Notes: generated by a model from the sequence alone, not told the origin. Shown: positions 1-9,388, numbered from the stretch's first letter. The stretch: 46,772 nucleotides of DNA from Clostridia bacterium (GCA_017629275.1 JAGBXM010000038.1:1-46772); one strand, 5' to 3'. Program-made: numbers and translations.

Positions 1-44
1 AGTATGATCAAAACGCAGATAAGAATTGCAAATATCTTTTTCAT
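1..44 (-). CDS. Start of a secreted or membrane protein (partial)
   Basis: On the minus strand an ATG at 44 is preceded by a GAAAGGAAA ribosome site and reads MKKIFAILICVLII before leaving the window. A Lys-Lys start followed by an unbroken hydrophobic run is a signal peptide or signal anchor. Only 14 codons are visible, so the product cannot be named. It is divergent from the alpha-galactosidase gene. Confidence 0.5.
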   Translation of the reverse strand, partial: MKKIFAILICVLII

Positions 45-175
45 TGCAGTTTCCTTTCAAAAAAATTACACACCAAAAGTTTACCACACAAAGACACATT
101 TGTCAAAGTGTTTTTGTAAATAAAGCGACGTTGTAATTATATTCCAACTTTACGCGTCAAAAGTTGAAAAATGGC

Positions 176-204
176 TTGAAAAGACGGCGATAAAATGGTA
201 TAAG
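176..204 (+). promoter_or_regulatory. Sigma-A promoter for the galactosidase pair
   Basis: TTGAAA (176-181), a 17-bp spacer and TATAAG (199-204). It lies about 50 bp upstream of the alpha-galactosidase start. The rest of the upstream gap (45-250) is AT-rich and shows no other element. Confidence 0.6.
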
Positions 205-253
205 TAAAGTGTATGAATATGCTTTTTGTAATTTTTTCCCAAAGGAGTTTATT

Positions 254-2437
254 ATGATAAGTTTTAACGAGAACACACAAATCTTTCAACTTGATACTAA
301 AAAAACAAGTTATTGCTTCGGTGTTTATAACGACGGCTTTTTGATGCACCTTTATTGGGGCGAAAAATTGCCCGTTATGGGTGAGTTTGAACAGTATATT
401 CTTGTTCAGACCAAGGCTTTGTCACCGCAGGATAACGGACTTGGCGGTTGGTCGACCAACGTAGCACGTATGGAGTATCCTACCCACGGCGGTGCCGACC
501 TGAGACGCCCTGCATTCCAATGCACCTTTGATGACGGTTCGGCTGTGCCGAGGCTTCGTTATGCGGGTCATAAAATAACCGACGGTAAGGCAGTTTTGAA
601 CGGAATGCCCTGCGTTTACTCTGAAGACGGCGACAAGGTTCAATCGTTGGAAATCGAATTGGTTGACAAGCGAAAAGACCTTCACGTATTCTTGAACTAT
701 TCGGTGTTTGAGGATTACGACGTTATCACCCGCAGTGTGCGTGTTGAAAACAAGGGTCCCAAATGTAAAATAGATGCGTGTCTCAGCGCAAGTGTTGACC
801 TGCCCGAGGGTCGCGATTTTGACTTTATGCATCTCGACGGATGTTGGGCGCGTGAGCGTCATCCTCAACGCACACCCATTTTCTGCGGAACCCAAACCGT
901 TGATATGAAAAACGGCGCCAGCGGTCACTACCACAATCCGTTTGTCTGCTTCCCCGAGCATAATGCCGACGAGGATCACGGCCGTGTTTACAGTTTGGGG
1001 TTGCTTTGGAGCGGTGAGTTTGTCGGTGGCGTACAGATGGACAGCTATGATACCATGCGTGTCTTTATCGGTGTCAACGATTTTGGCTTCGGTTATACCT
1101 TGGAGACGGGCGAGACCTTCCAAAGTCCCGAAGCGGCGCTTATCTATTCAAACAACGGTATCGGCGGTATGTCGAGACTGTGGCATAAATTAACCCGTGA
1201 GCGTATCTGCCGTGGCAAGTTCCGTGATATTGAGCGTTATGCACTCATCAATAACTGGGAAGCCACCTATTTCAATTTTACGGTCGAAAAGCTTTCGGCC
1301 ATTGCCGACAGAGCCAAGGATATCGGTCTTGATCTGCTTGTACTTGACGACGGTTGGTTCGGTATCCGAAACGACGATCACACGGGTCTCGGTGACTGGT
1401 TTGTCAACCGTGAAAAACTGCCTGAGGGTCTCGACGGTCTGGCTAGTGAGATAAACAAGCGCGGTATGAAGTTCGGTCTTTGGTTTGAGCCCGAAATGAT
1501 TTCACCCAAGGGCTGTCAGCTTTACGAAAAGCACCCCGATTGGGCGCTTCACATCAACGGTCTCGAAGGCACGTTGGGACGTTTTCAGCTGACCCTCGAC
1601 CTTTCGCGTGACGATGTTTGCGATTACATAATCGAGGCCGTTTCCAACATACTTAACAGTGCCAATATTGAATACGTCAAGTGGGATATGAACCGCTATA
1701 TGACCGAGGTCGGTTCGGATAAATTACCGCAGGAGCGTCAGTGTGAGGTCAAATACCGTTATATGCTGGGTCTTTACCGTGTGCTTGAGACCCTGACGGC
1801 ACGTTTTCCCAACGTTTTGTTTGAGTCGTGTGCTTCGGGCGGCGGACGCTTTGACCTTGGAATGCTTTACTATATGCCTCAGACCTGGTCGAGTGATGAT
1901 ACCGATGCCGTCGAGCGACTTTACATTCAGCACGGCACAAGCATCTGTTATCCGTATTCCTCGATGGGTGCGCACGTTTCGGTCTGCCCCAACCATCAGG
2001 TCGGACGCGTCACTCCGCTTAAAATGCGTGGCAACGTAGCACTTCCCGGTCAGTTCGGATTTGAGCTTGACCTCGCCAAAATGACCGAGGAAGAGCTTAC
2101 AGAGGCCAAGCGTCAGGTCGAGGTTTACAAGGAATTCGGCGAGGTCTTCCACCGCGGCGACCTTTACAGAATCGACGACCCGATGACAAGCGACTTTGCT
2201 TCGATGAACTTTGTGTCGGAGGACAAGAAAAGGGTGGTTTTGTTCCGTCACGTTATCGCGACCCATCCGTCCTGCCGTTTTAAATACACCAAGCTTAAAG
2301 GTCTTGAGCCCGAAGCGATCTATGTCTGCCGTGAAAACGGAAAGCAGTATAGCGGTGCAATGCTGATGAATATCGGTATTGCCTGGAACCACAAGCGCGA
2401 CTACGAAAGCGAAATGTTCGTTTTCGAGAAAAAATAA
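254..2437 (+). CDS. Alpha-galactosidase, GH36
   Basis: Cytoplasmic retaining alpha-galactosidase that removes terminal alpha-galactose from raffinose-family sugars or galactomannan fragments. There is no signal peptide. The 727-residue length fits bacterial GH36 enzymes. A beta-rich N-terminal domain precedes the TIM barrel, which carries VLDDGWFG (near residue 375), the nucleophile motif KWDMNR (Asp478), CASGGGRFD and the acid/base motif SSDDTD (Asp548/549). The ATG at 254 is chosen over an in-frame one 45 bp upstream because AAAGGAG (241-247) sits 6 bp before it. The GH2 gene follows after 30 bp, probably in one transcript, giving an alpha/beta-galactoside pair. No transporter is linked. 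Confidence 0.95.
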   Translation: MISFNENTQIFQLDTKKTSYCFGVYNDGFLMHLYWGEKLPVMGEFEQYILVQTKALSPQDNGLGGWSTNVARMEYPTHGGADLRRPAFQCTFDDGSAVPRLRYAGHKITDGKAVLNGMPCVYSEDGDKVQSLEIELVDKRKDLHVFLNYSVFEDYDVITRSVRVENKGPKCKIDACLSASVDLPEGRDFDFMHLDGCWARERHPQRTPIFCGTQTVDMKNGASGHYHNPFVCFPEHNADEDHGRVYSLGLLWSGEFVGGVQMDSYDTMRVFIGVNDFGFGYTLETGETFQSPEAALIYSNNGIGGMSRLWHKLTRERICRGKFRDIERYALINNWEATYFNFTVEKLSAIADRAKDIGLDLLVLDDGWFGIRNDDHTGLGDWFVNREKLPEGLDGLASEINKRGMKFGLWFEPEMISPKGCQLYEKHPDWALHINGLEGTLGRFQLTLDLSRDDVCDYIIEAVSNILNSANIEYVKWDMNRYMTEVGSDKLPQERQCEVKYRYMLGLYRVLETLTARFPNVLFESCASGGGRFDLGMLYYMPQTWSSDDTDAVERLYIQHGTSICYPYSSMGAHVSVCPNHQVGRVTPLKMRGNVALPGQFGFELDLAKMTEEELTEAKRQVEVYKEFGEVFHRGDLYRIDDPMTSDFASMNFVSEDKKRVVLFRHVIATHPSCRFKYTKLKGLEPEAIYVCRENGKQYSGAMLMNIGIAWNHKRDYESEMFVFEKK

Positions 2438-2467
2438 GTAATAAACTCATAAAATGAGGTGTTGATT

Positions 2468-4825
2468 ATGCGTACAAAAGAAAGATTTATGGAAAACTGG
2501 CGTTTTTATGAGGGCGATGTTGAGACAAGCCGGCTCCCCCATCCCAAGGGCCCCTTGTATCGCCATGCCAAAGCCGAGATTGCACAGATCGGCCCCGGAA
2601 ACCGCAATTATTATGACAATAATGCGTGGGCAATACCGGGTCATTGCAACAACTATCTCAATTGGGAGACCGTAAACCTTCCTCACGACTATGTTGTTGA
2701 TAAAATTCCCAATAAGGAACTGAACGAAGGTCTTGGCTTCCTTGACGGCAAAAATGCCTGGTACCGCAAGTCCTTCAAGGTCAGCGAGGCCGACCGCGGC
2801 AAGAGAATTTCCATCTATTTTGAAGGTGTTACCAACTGCTGCACCGTATATGTAAACTCCTGTCTTGCCAAGCGCAATTTCTGCGGCTATGTTCCTTTTG
2901 AGGTTGACATTACCGATTACCTCTACTACGGTGAGGAGCAGAACGTTATCGCCGTTTATATCGACAACTCCAGCCACGAGGGTTGGTGGTATGACGGTGC
3001 AGGTATCTACCGTAACGTATGGATGATCAAGACCGATATGGTGGCCGTTGATACCTGGGGCGTTTATGTTGCCCCCAAGAAGATTTCTGACACCGAGTGG
3101 GAAATCCCCATTGAAACCACCGTCAGAAATGACGATTTTAAAAACCACCGTGTTGCCGTCAAGAACGAGATTCTGGACGAGGACGGCAATGTTTTGGCCG
3201 AGGTTACCAACAATCTTAATGTTGCTTTGAAATACAAGGCTGTTCTTAATCAGAAGGTTACCGTTACATCTCCTAAGCTTTGGGATTGCGAAAACCCCAA
3301 CCTTTACTACTGCCGTACCACTATTTACAGAGGCAAAGAGGCGGTCGACGAGGTCACCAACCACTTCGGCTTCAGAACTCTTCGCTTTGATGCTGACCAC
3401 GGCTTCTTCCTTAATGATAAGCATGTTATAATCAAGGGCGTCTGCTGTCACGAGGACTACGGCCTGCAGGGTAAGGCAGTATTCGACCGTATCAAGAGAT
3501 ACCGCATAAAGCTCTTCAAGGGTATGGGTGTCAACGGATACCGTACTTCTCACTATTCTCACAGTGACCAGACCATGGATGAGCTTGACCGTCAGGGTAT
3601 GCTTGTTATGGACGAAACCCGTTGGTTCGGCACCTGTGACGAGTATCTCCAGCAGCTTGAGACACTTATTAAAAAGGACAGAAACCGTCCGGGCGTTATT
3701 ATGTGGTCGATCTTTAACGAAGAAAAATTGGCCGCCACCGAGCTCGGTTTGAAATTTGCCGAAAGAATGTCTGCACTTGTCCGCCGTCTTGACCCCACTC
3801 GTCCCGTAATGAGCGCAAGCGACGCCAATCCTCAGACCGTCAAGTGCTTCGTCGCACAGGATCTTATCGGCCTTAACTATAATCTCCAGAACTTTGACGC
3901 TTTGCACGAGAAGTTCCCCAATATGCCCATCGTTTCATCTGAAAACTGTGCCACGGGTACTACCCGCGGATGGTATTTCGGAGATTCCCCCAAACACGCA
4001 TACATCAATGCTTGGGACCACGACACCAACTCTTGGTTCAGAGGCCGTGAAGGCACCTGGAAGTTCCTTATGGATCGTGAGTGGGTAATGGGAGGCTTCC
4101 AGTGGGCCGCCACCGAGCACCGTGGTGAGGCCGCTTGGCCGCGTCTTTGCTCGCAGTCGGGCGCTCTTGACCTGTACTTGCAGAAGAAGGATGCCTGGTA
4201 TCAGAACAAGTCACTTTGGTCTGACGAGCCTATGGTTCACATCCTGCCCCATTGGAATCTCAAGGGCCGTGAGGGTGAGGATATACCTGTTTGGGTATAC
4301 ACCAACTGCGAAGAGGTCGAGCTCTGGTACAACGGCGAGTCGCAGGGAAGAAAACAGATTGAAAAGTTTGGACACGGTGAGTGGACTCTTGTGTACGCTC
4401 CCGGTGAGGTAACCTGTAAGGGTTACATCGGCGGTAAAGAGGTTGCATCCGACCGTGTTGCCACCACAGGCAAGCCGGTAGCCTTGAAGCTTGAAATGCA
4501 GACCGAGGCTTTGTTTGCCAGCAAGTGGGACTGCGCTGTTGTTCATTGCTACTGTGTTGACGAAAACGGCAACAAGGTTCCCGATGCCGCGCCCATGGTA
4601 CACTTTAACTGCACTCCTAACGGCTACATCAGAGGCACCGGCTCGGATATTGCCGACCATACCTCGATGGCCAACGCATCACGTCAGATGCGAGCAGGTG
4701 TTGTAGCCGCCTGTATCCATTCCAACGGCACCGAGGGTATTTTGAAGGTCTATGCCCATGCCGACGGTCTCGAATCTGCAAGACTTGAGATCGAGGTCAC
4801 CCAGCCCAACGATAAGATAAGATAA
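2468..4825 (+). CDS. GH2 beta-galactosidase/beta-glucuronidase-type enzyme
   Basis: Retaining exo-beta-glycosidase of family GH2, 785 residues, with no signal peptide. It has an N-terminal jelly-roll sugar-binding domain (LNWETVNLPHDY, then NAWYRKSF, and EGWWYDGAGIYR near residues 170-185), an immunoglobulin-like domain, a TIM barrel and C-terminal beta domains. Catalytic candidates are the acid/base Glu418 in MWSIFNEE and the nucleophile Glu492 in VSSEN. The start is the ATG at 2468 after GAGGT (2457-2460 region) rather than the GTG nine bases upstream. Sequence reading alone does not fix beta-galactosidase against beta-glucuronidase, though pairing with an alpha-galactosidase favours galactosides. 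Confidence 0.9.
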   Translation: MRTKERFMENWRFYEGDVETSRLPHPKGPLYRHAKAEIAQIGPGNRNYYDNNAWAIPGHCNNYLNWETVNLPHDYVVDKIPNKELNEGLGFLDGKNAWYRKSFKVSEADRGKRISIYFEGVTNCCTVYVNSCLAKRNFCGYVPFEVDITDYLYYGEEQNVIAVYIDNSSHEGWWYDGAGIYRNVWMIKTDMVAVDTWGVYVAPKKISDTEWEIPIETTVRNDDFKNHRVAVKNEILDEDGNVLAEVTNNLNVALKYKAVLNQKVTVTSPKLWDCENPNLYYCRTTIYRGKEAVDEVTNHFGFRTLRFDADHGFFLNDKHVIIKGVCCHEDYGLQGKAVFDRIKRYRIKLFKGMGVNGYRTSHYSHSDQTMDELDRQGMLVMDETRWFGTCDEYLQQLETLIKKDRNRPGVIMWSIFNEEKLAATELGLKFAERMSALVRRLDPTRPVMSASDANPQTVKCFVAQDLIGLNYNLQNFDALHEKFPNMPIVSSENCATGTTRGWYFGDSPKHAYINAWDHDTNSWFRGREGTWKFLMDREWVMGGFQWAATEHRGEAAWPRLCSQSGALDLYLQKKDAWYQNKSLWSDEPMVHILPHWNLKGREGEDIPVWVYTNCEEVELWYNGESQGRKQIEKFGHGEWTLVYAPGEVTCKGYIGGKEVASDRVATTGKPVALKLEMQTEALFASKWDCAVVHCYCVDENGNKVPDAAPMVHFNCTPNGYIRGTGSDIADHTSMANASRQMRAGVVAACIHSNGTEGILKVYAHADGLESARLEIEVTQPNDKIR

Positions 4826-4846
4826 ATTGCTTTAATATTCAAAAAC

Positions 4847-4882
4847 AAAAACGGACAACGGTTTTACCGCTGTCCGTTTTTT
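4847..4882. terminator. Bidirectional terminator, GH2 / transposase
   Basis: AAAACGGACA pairs with TGTCCGTTTT around a short loop, with T- and A-runs on both sides. It ends the GH2 transcript. Its right arm also encodes the last residues (NGQR) of the convergent transposase gene. Confidence 0.85.
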
Positions 4883-5397
4883 GCTTTAATAGCCCATCTT
4901 ATGGGATTTTCCGAGATATACTTGCGTTTTTCATAAAAGTCGATATCGTTGCGTATCACGTGTTCAAAATAGCCACGTTGCCAAAGATGTTTATCGAACG
5001 CAGGGAACTGTCCGTTTTTTACACCTTTTATATAATCATTTGTTGTTTGGGTTTTAAACCACTTGATCATTTCGGGTAGGGGCGCACCTGCGTGTGCGCC
5101 CGTTTTCAGCACAATAAAATGAACATGGTCGGGCATTATGCAAATAGTATCAATAAAAACGCCGCTATATTTATTTTCCATTTCCTTAAGCCATTTTGTA
5201 ATCAGCAGGTCGGCTCGGTTCGGGCGCACACATAGGTGCGCCCCTACCAACGGACCGTCGAAAACTATTTCTCCGAACAAATGCTTACGCTTGTGTACGC
5301 AAACCGTCACAAAGTAGGCACCGCTCAAAGAATAATCATATTCAGGAAGCCTTAGTTGTTTGCGTTTGGGAAACTCAGGTGTTTTGTTATTCTCCAT
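4864..5397 (-). CDS. REP-associated Y1 transposase (IS200/IS605-like)
   Basis: A single-domain HUH/Y1 transposase of the RAYT type, 177 residues, the usual size. These enzymes nick single-stranded palindromic (REP) DNA. The HUH motif is MPDHVHF (His91, His93). Catalytic tyrosine candidates are Tyr155 and Tyr160 in FYEKRKYISENP. The ATG is 4 bp after the stop of the cation transporter, and the ribosome site is weak, so it may rely on read-through from that operon. Two inverted REP palindromes lie inside the gene in frame and encode VGAHLCVRPN (51-60) and GAHAGAPLP (100-108), inserts not expected in the family fold. The window holds many related palindromes it could have spread. Confidence 0.9.
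   Translation of the reverse strand: MENNKTPEFPKRKQLRLPEYDYSLSGAYFVTVCVHKRKHLFGEIVFDGPLVGAHLCVRPNRADLLITKWLKEMENKYSGVFIDTICIMPDHVHFIVLKTGAHAGAPLPEMIKWFKTQTTNDYIKGVKNGQFPAFDKHLWQRGYFEHVIRNDIDFYEKRKYISENPIRWAIKAKNGQR
5074..5102 (-). repeat. REP palindrome inside the transposase gene, copy 1
   Basis: GGTAGGGGCGCAC-ctgc-GTGTGCGCCCG is an imperfect palindrome. It is in frame with the transposase and is the near-exact reverse complement of the copy at 5221-5248, with two mismatches in the loop. Confidence 0.85.
5221..5248 (+). repeat. REP palindrome inside the transposase gene, copy 2
   Basis: CGGGCGCAC-acat-AGGTGCGCCCCTACC is the inverted partner of 5074-5102, about 120 bp away. It encodes part of the VGAHLCVRPN insert of the transposase. 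Confidence 0.85.
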
Positions 5398-5401
5398 AAT
5401 T

Positions 5402-6589
5402 TTAATGCTTACCGCCGGAAAAATCGTTGTCGATGGTGATAACGCATTGGTAGGTTTCGTTTATCTCGGTTGCCAGGGCTCTGATGGCGGCTTTGATTTG
5501 TTTGTGGGTCAACCTGCAATCCGACGGTACACAAACATCGAAAATCAGGTTGTTTTGTTTTTCGCCCTTGACCATTCTGAAATCGTGAATGGTGAATTTC
5601 GGGTCGATTTCGGTTATTTTCTCGCACAGTCTTGCCTTGGCGAGGTTGACCTCCTCATCGTCGGTGACGATGGGGTCCATATGTATGACGGCTTCAATAC
5701 CGGTCGCTTTTTTGATGTCGCGTTCACACTGGTCGATCTTTTCGTGCAATACCAGAATGTCACCCGTGGCGCTGACCTCAACGTGTAATGACACAAATCC
5801 GCGTCCCGGTCCGTAGTTATGCACGATCATATCGTGAATACCCAAGAAATCGGGCTCACTCATAACGACCCGTTTGATGTTGTCGACCGTCTCGCCGTCG
5901 GGAGCAAGTCCGATAAGCGGATCAAGTGTGTCGCGCAGGTTCAGAAAGCCCGAATAAAGAATAAATATCGCCACCAGAATACCGACAATGGGGTCGAGAT
6001 ATTTAACGAAAGCGATTGAAGGCATCACACGGCAAAAAATTGCCACACCCAAAACGGCGGCGGTCGAGATACAGTCGTTAAGACTGTCCTGTGAGGTGGC
6101 TTTTAAGGCCGACGAATCAATAAGTTTTCCCACCTTGCGGTTGAAAATCGCCATCCAAAGCTTTATCAGAATGGAGACCGCCAAAAGGATTATGGGGAGC
6201 AGTCCCGCCTCGGGCACCGTGGGGTCAGACAGTTTGGTTGCCGATTCGGTCAAAAGCTCGAAGCCGACCAACATAATCAGCAACGAAACAAGAGCCGCCG
6301 ACATATATTCCATTCGGCCGTGACCGAAGGGGTGTTCGGGGTCGGCAGGCTTGGAGGCGAGTTTGAATCCCAGCATAGTAACTATCGACGAGCCCATATC
6401 CGAGAAGTTGTTGAAGGCATCGGCTATCATTGAGACCGAGCCCGAAAGAGTACCCGCCAAAAATTTTATGATAAATAGCAGAAGGTTTGAAAGAACGCCG
6501 ACGATGGCCGCCAGCGTTCCGCATTTACCTCTGTTATTTTTTTCGGCAGGGTCGCCCTTGATAAAAATTTTCAGAAGCAGTTGTGTCAT
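5402..6589 (-). CDS. Cation diffusion facilitator efflux protein
   Basis: Proton-coupled divalent metal exporter (Zn/Fe/Mn class) in the cytoplasmic membrane, 395 residues. Six membrane spans occupy about residues 25-215. Metal-site signatures are DAFNNFSDMGSS in TM2 and SQDSLND in TM5, plus HPFGHGRMEY in the loop after TM2. A C-terminal cytoplasmic ferredoxin-like domain follows (about 215-300), then an extra tail of some 90 residues that resembles a second such domain. Its ATG overlaps the ddl stop in an ATGA, so the two are translationally coupled. The metal cannot be assigned from sequence. Confidence 0.92.
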   Translation of the reverse strand: MTQLLLKIFIKGDPAEKNNRGKCGTLAAIVGVLSNLLLFIIKFLAGTLSGSVSMIADAFNNFSDMGSSIVTMLGFKLASKPADPEHPFGHGRMEYMSAALVSLLIMLVGFELLTESATKLSDPTVPEAGLLPIILLAVSILIKLWMAIFNRKVGKLIDSSALKATSQDSLNDCISTAAVLGVAIFCRVMPSIAFVKYLDPIVGILVAIFILYSGFLNLRDTLDPLIGLAPDGETVDNIKRVVMSEPDFLGIHDMIVHNYGPGRGFVSLHVEVSATGDILVLHEKIDQCERDIKKATGIEAVIHMDPIVTDDEEVNLAKARLCEKITEIDPKFTIHDFRMVKGEKQNNLIFDVCVPSDCRLTHKQIKAAIRALATEINETYQCVITIDNDFSGGKH

Positions 6590-7770
6590 ATTTTACCCTT
6601 AGATCCCTTCTGTCCGAAGCTCGACTCGTTCAAAATGTTGGTGTCGATGGTGAACATAGTATTTTCGCGCTCACGTTCACGCTTGAAGGCAAGTGAAATG
6701 AGGCGGTCGAGAAGTTCGGTGTATTTCATACCCGTTGCTTCCCAAAGGTAGAATGACAGAGAACCGGGGATGGTGTTGATTTCGTTGACGTAGACCTTAT
6801 CGTTGTCGTCACCGTCGAGCAGAAAGTCAATTCTGACAACACCCGAAGCGCCGATGGCCTTGAAGGTTTCGACAGCGATTTTTTGAATCTCTTCTTGTTT
6901 GTTTGAAGGCAGATCGGCAGGCAGCTTACGGCTCAAGGACGCCATACCCTTAGAACCCGATTTTCCTGCATTGGAACGGTATTTATCGTCGTAAGACAGA
7001 ATTTTGTCGTGTGCGACGGGCTCCTCCAAAGCCGAAGCCTTGCAGTCGTTACGGTCGCCTAAAACAGAGCAGTTAATCTCACGGAGGTTAGAAACCGCGT
7101 GTTCGACCAGAACACGGTCGGCAAAACTGCAGGCCGTGTCAATGGCGGAACGAAGCTCGGTTTCGTCGTCGACCTTGGAAATGCCGACACTGGAGCCCAG
7201 GTTTGCAGGCTTAACGATAAGGGGAAAACCGATCTCGCTGATAAGCCTTTTCTCAATTTCGTCGGAGTTCAATGCCCAGTCTCTTGCACCGAAATCAATG
7301 CAACGCAAGGTAGGAATACCGCGGTCCAAAAGAACGTTTTTGAAAAGCACCTTGTCCATACCCAATGCCGACGACATAACGTCACAACCGACGTAAGGCA
7401 ACCCTAAAGTCTCGATATAGCCTTGAATCGAACCGTCCTCACAGTTGGTGCCGTGAACGATGGGGAAACACACGTCGATGGGGGTATCTTTTTTCTTGAA
7501 AAGACCGCCTGAAAGGTTTACCATTACGGTCTTATTACCCTTCGGAACAAAGGTGACGGGGTAGCCGTCTTTATCGGGGGCGCCTTTTTTGAAGGTCTCG
7601 ATATCGCAGAGCTTTTCGCCTGAGTAAAACACCGACTGTTTGCTCATATAAACGGGAATTACGTTGTACTTTTCGCGGTCGATGTTGCCCATTGCCTGAA
7701 CGGCCGAAATAATGGAAATTTCGTGTTCAACACTGCGTCCGCCGAAAAATACCGCTACGTTTGTTTTCAT
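6586..7770 (-). CDS. ddl: D-alanine--D-alanine ligase
   Basis: ATP-grasp enzyme that makes the D-Ala-D-Ala dipeptide for peptidoglycan precursors. Motifs are FFGGRSVEHEIS at the N-terminus, HGTNCEDGSIQG (about 110-121), the ATP-grasp KPANLGSSVGISK (about 187-199) and the metal/product motif NEINTIPGS near 335. The loop SYDDKY keeps the Tyr-Lys-Tyr-like form typical of D-Ala-D-Ala rather than D-Ala-D-Lac enzymes, which is family knowledge. At 394 residues it is somewhat long because of an extra basic C-terminal tail. It sits 15 bp after the MurF-like gene, whose substrate it makes. Confidence 0.93.
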   Translation of the reverse strand: MKTNVAVFFGGRSVEHEISIISAVQAMGNIDREKYNVIPVYMSKQSVFYSGEKLCDIETFKKGAPDKDGYPVTFVPKGNKTVMVNLSGGLFKKKDTPIDVCFPIVHGTNCEDGSIQGYIETLGLPYVGCDVMSSALGMDKVLFKNVLLDRGIPTLRCIDFGARDWALNSDEIEKRLISEIGFPLIVKPANLGSSVGISKVDDETELRSAIDTACSFADRVLVEHAVSNLREINCSVLGDRNDCKASALEEPVAHDKILSYDDKYRSNAGKSGSKGMASLSRKLPADLPSNKQEEIQKIAVETFKAIGASGVVRIDFLLDGDDNDKVYVNEINTIPGSLSFYLWEATGMKYTELLDRLISLAFKRERERENTMFTIDTNILNESSFGQKGSKGKI

Positions 7771-7785
7771 AAATACTGCCTCTTT

Positions 7786-9378
7786 CTATTCTAAGTAGTT
7801 ATCGGGGAGATCGTTTTCAAACAGAATACTTGTATTCTTATCGCACATCGGTGAAAATACACCGACGGCCTCTTTGAAGCTCGAAACAACGTAAACGTTG
7901 TCCTCAGGGAAGCCTTGCTCTTTAATTCCGTCGAGCAACGGGACCGAACGCTTTTTGCCGACCAAGATAATAACGTCGGCATATTTTGCGGCCTCATACC
8001 CTAAACGGCGGTTGGCTTCATACTCTTTGTCACCGAGCTCGACAAGTCCCGGGGTGACAATGATTTTTTTCATACCGTCAAAGCAACCCAAAACCCTTGC
8101 CGCTTCAAGACAGCCTTCGGGGTTGGAATTGTAGGCATCGTCAATGAGGGTCGAGCCGTTGATGTAAGGCTTTAATTGCAAACGGTGTTCAACGGGCTGC
8201 AGCTTGGAAACGGCATAGGCAATCTCAGTCGGAGTTACACCTAAATCAAGCGCAACCGATGCGGCCGCCGCAATGTTGAGTGCATTGTGGTGACCCAAAA
8301 GCCGTGAAGTGACCGAAAATTCGGCATCTTTGTATTTCAAAGTGAGGGTAAGGCCTTTCGGTGAATACGAAATGTCGGTTGCCCTGCAGTCGCACTCCGA
8401 GGTACCGTAGGTCACAGAGGTGTAATTTGCGGCATTGCCCAAAATCAACTCGTTATCGGCGTTGAGATACATCTTGCCGCCCTTTTGTTTGACCCAATCG
8501 GCCAACTCAAATTTGGTCGAGACCACCGTTTCGATATTGCCGAAGGTGTCGAGATGCTGAGGGCCTATCGAGGTAATGATTCCCAAATCGGGGTCGGCTA
8601 TCATACAGTCCTCTTTTATGTCACCCTTGCGTTTGGCACCCATTTCACAAACAAAAATTTCGGTCTGCGGTTTCAGATCACGGCGCACCGTGATAACAAT
8701 TCCCATTGGAGTGTTGTAGTTTTCGGGGGTGACGAGCGTGTTGTATTTTTCGCTCAAAATCCGTCCCAGAATAAACTTGGTACTGGTCTTGCCATAGCTT
8801 CCCGTAACACCGATGACCTTCATATTTTTCATCGACCGTAAAATCTTTTTGGCATCGTTGACATAGTAGTCGGAAATGCATTTTTCAATCGGCTTCATTA
8901 TGAAAAGTGAAACAACGGTCAGAATTTCGGGGAGGGCTGCCAGAATCATCGTAACTGCCGATAAAATATATGACGCGGTGCCGCCGAGCAGACCGCCCAA
9001 AACTGAGACGACCGCAATTACAACGGCGGCGGCCGTCCACATACGCTTGACACGTGCGGTCACGACCAGTTTTTTAATGGATTTTTTATTTTGCGCGTTA
9101 AAATGTTTGGCGACAATAAAAAGGAACAACAAGGTTACGGCATAAACAATTATTCTGCCCACCGTTTTTATTGACGGGGCGGCTAAAACACCTGTTGCAA
9201 ACAAAAGGCTTAATATAATATAGATAAGACGTCCCGTTTTAAATGAACCCTTATACCACCGCCAATAACGTACGGCAAAATATGAATTTTGCTGTAGCAT
9301 CTGAAACTGACGGGTCAGTGCAAATATACCGCAAACGGCGGCGAGAATACAAAATACAAGTTTTATAATATCCAACAA
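7786..9378 (-). CDS. MurF-like ligase with N-terminal membrane domain
   Basis: Mur ligase of the MurF type, predicted to add D-Ala-D-Ala to UDP-MurNAc-tripeptide. The ATP site is VTGSYGKTST (191-200), followed by NYNTPMG, CEMGAKRKGD and the C-terminal domain DDAYNSNPEG. Canonical MurF starts with a small substrate-binding domain. Here the first 160 or so residues are instead about five hydrophobic segments (about 2-22, 50-68, 72-92, 113-133, 137-160), so the enzyme should be membrane-anchored. Length is 530 residues. The start is one of two adjacent TTG codons after AAGAGGTG, which overlaps the stop of the upstream hydrolase gene. The neighbouring ddl supports a MurF role, although a second cytosolic MurF elsewhere is possible. 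Confidence 0.85.
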   Translation of the reverse strand: MLDIIKLVFCILAAVCGIFALTRQFQMLQQNSYFAVRYWRWYKGSFKTGRLIYIILSLLFATGVLAAPSIKTVGRIIVYAVTLLFLFIVAKHFNAQNKKSIKKLVVTARVKRMWTAAAVVIAVVSVLGGLLGGTASYILSAVTMILAALPEILTVVSLFIMKPIEKCISDYYVNDAKKILRSMKNMKVIGVTGSYGKTSTKFILGRILSEKYNTLVTPENYNTPMGIVITVRRDLKPQTEIFVCEMGAKRKGDIKEDCMIADPDLGIITSIGPQHLDTFGNIETVVSTKFELADWVKQKGGKMYLNADNELILGNAANYTSVTYGTSECDCRATDISYSPKGLTLTLKYKDAEFSVTSRLLGHHNALNIAAAASVALDLGVTPTEIAYAVSKLQPVEHRLQLKPYINGSTLIDDAYNSNPEGCLEAARVLGCFDGMKKIIVTPGLVELGDKEYEANRRLGYEAAKYADVIILVGKKRSVPLLDGIKEQGFPEDNVYVVSSFKEAVGVFSPMCDKNTSILFENDLPDNYLE

Positions 9379-9388
9379 AATTCACCTC

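Noticed and set aside
2447..3907. A 486-codon open frame antisense to the GH2 gene (also 422-1123 and 1724-2392 against the GH36 gene)
   Set aside because: The overlapped + strand genes have clear catalytic motifs and ribosome sites. The antisense frames have no recognisable domain and reflect codon periodicity.
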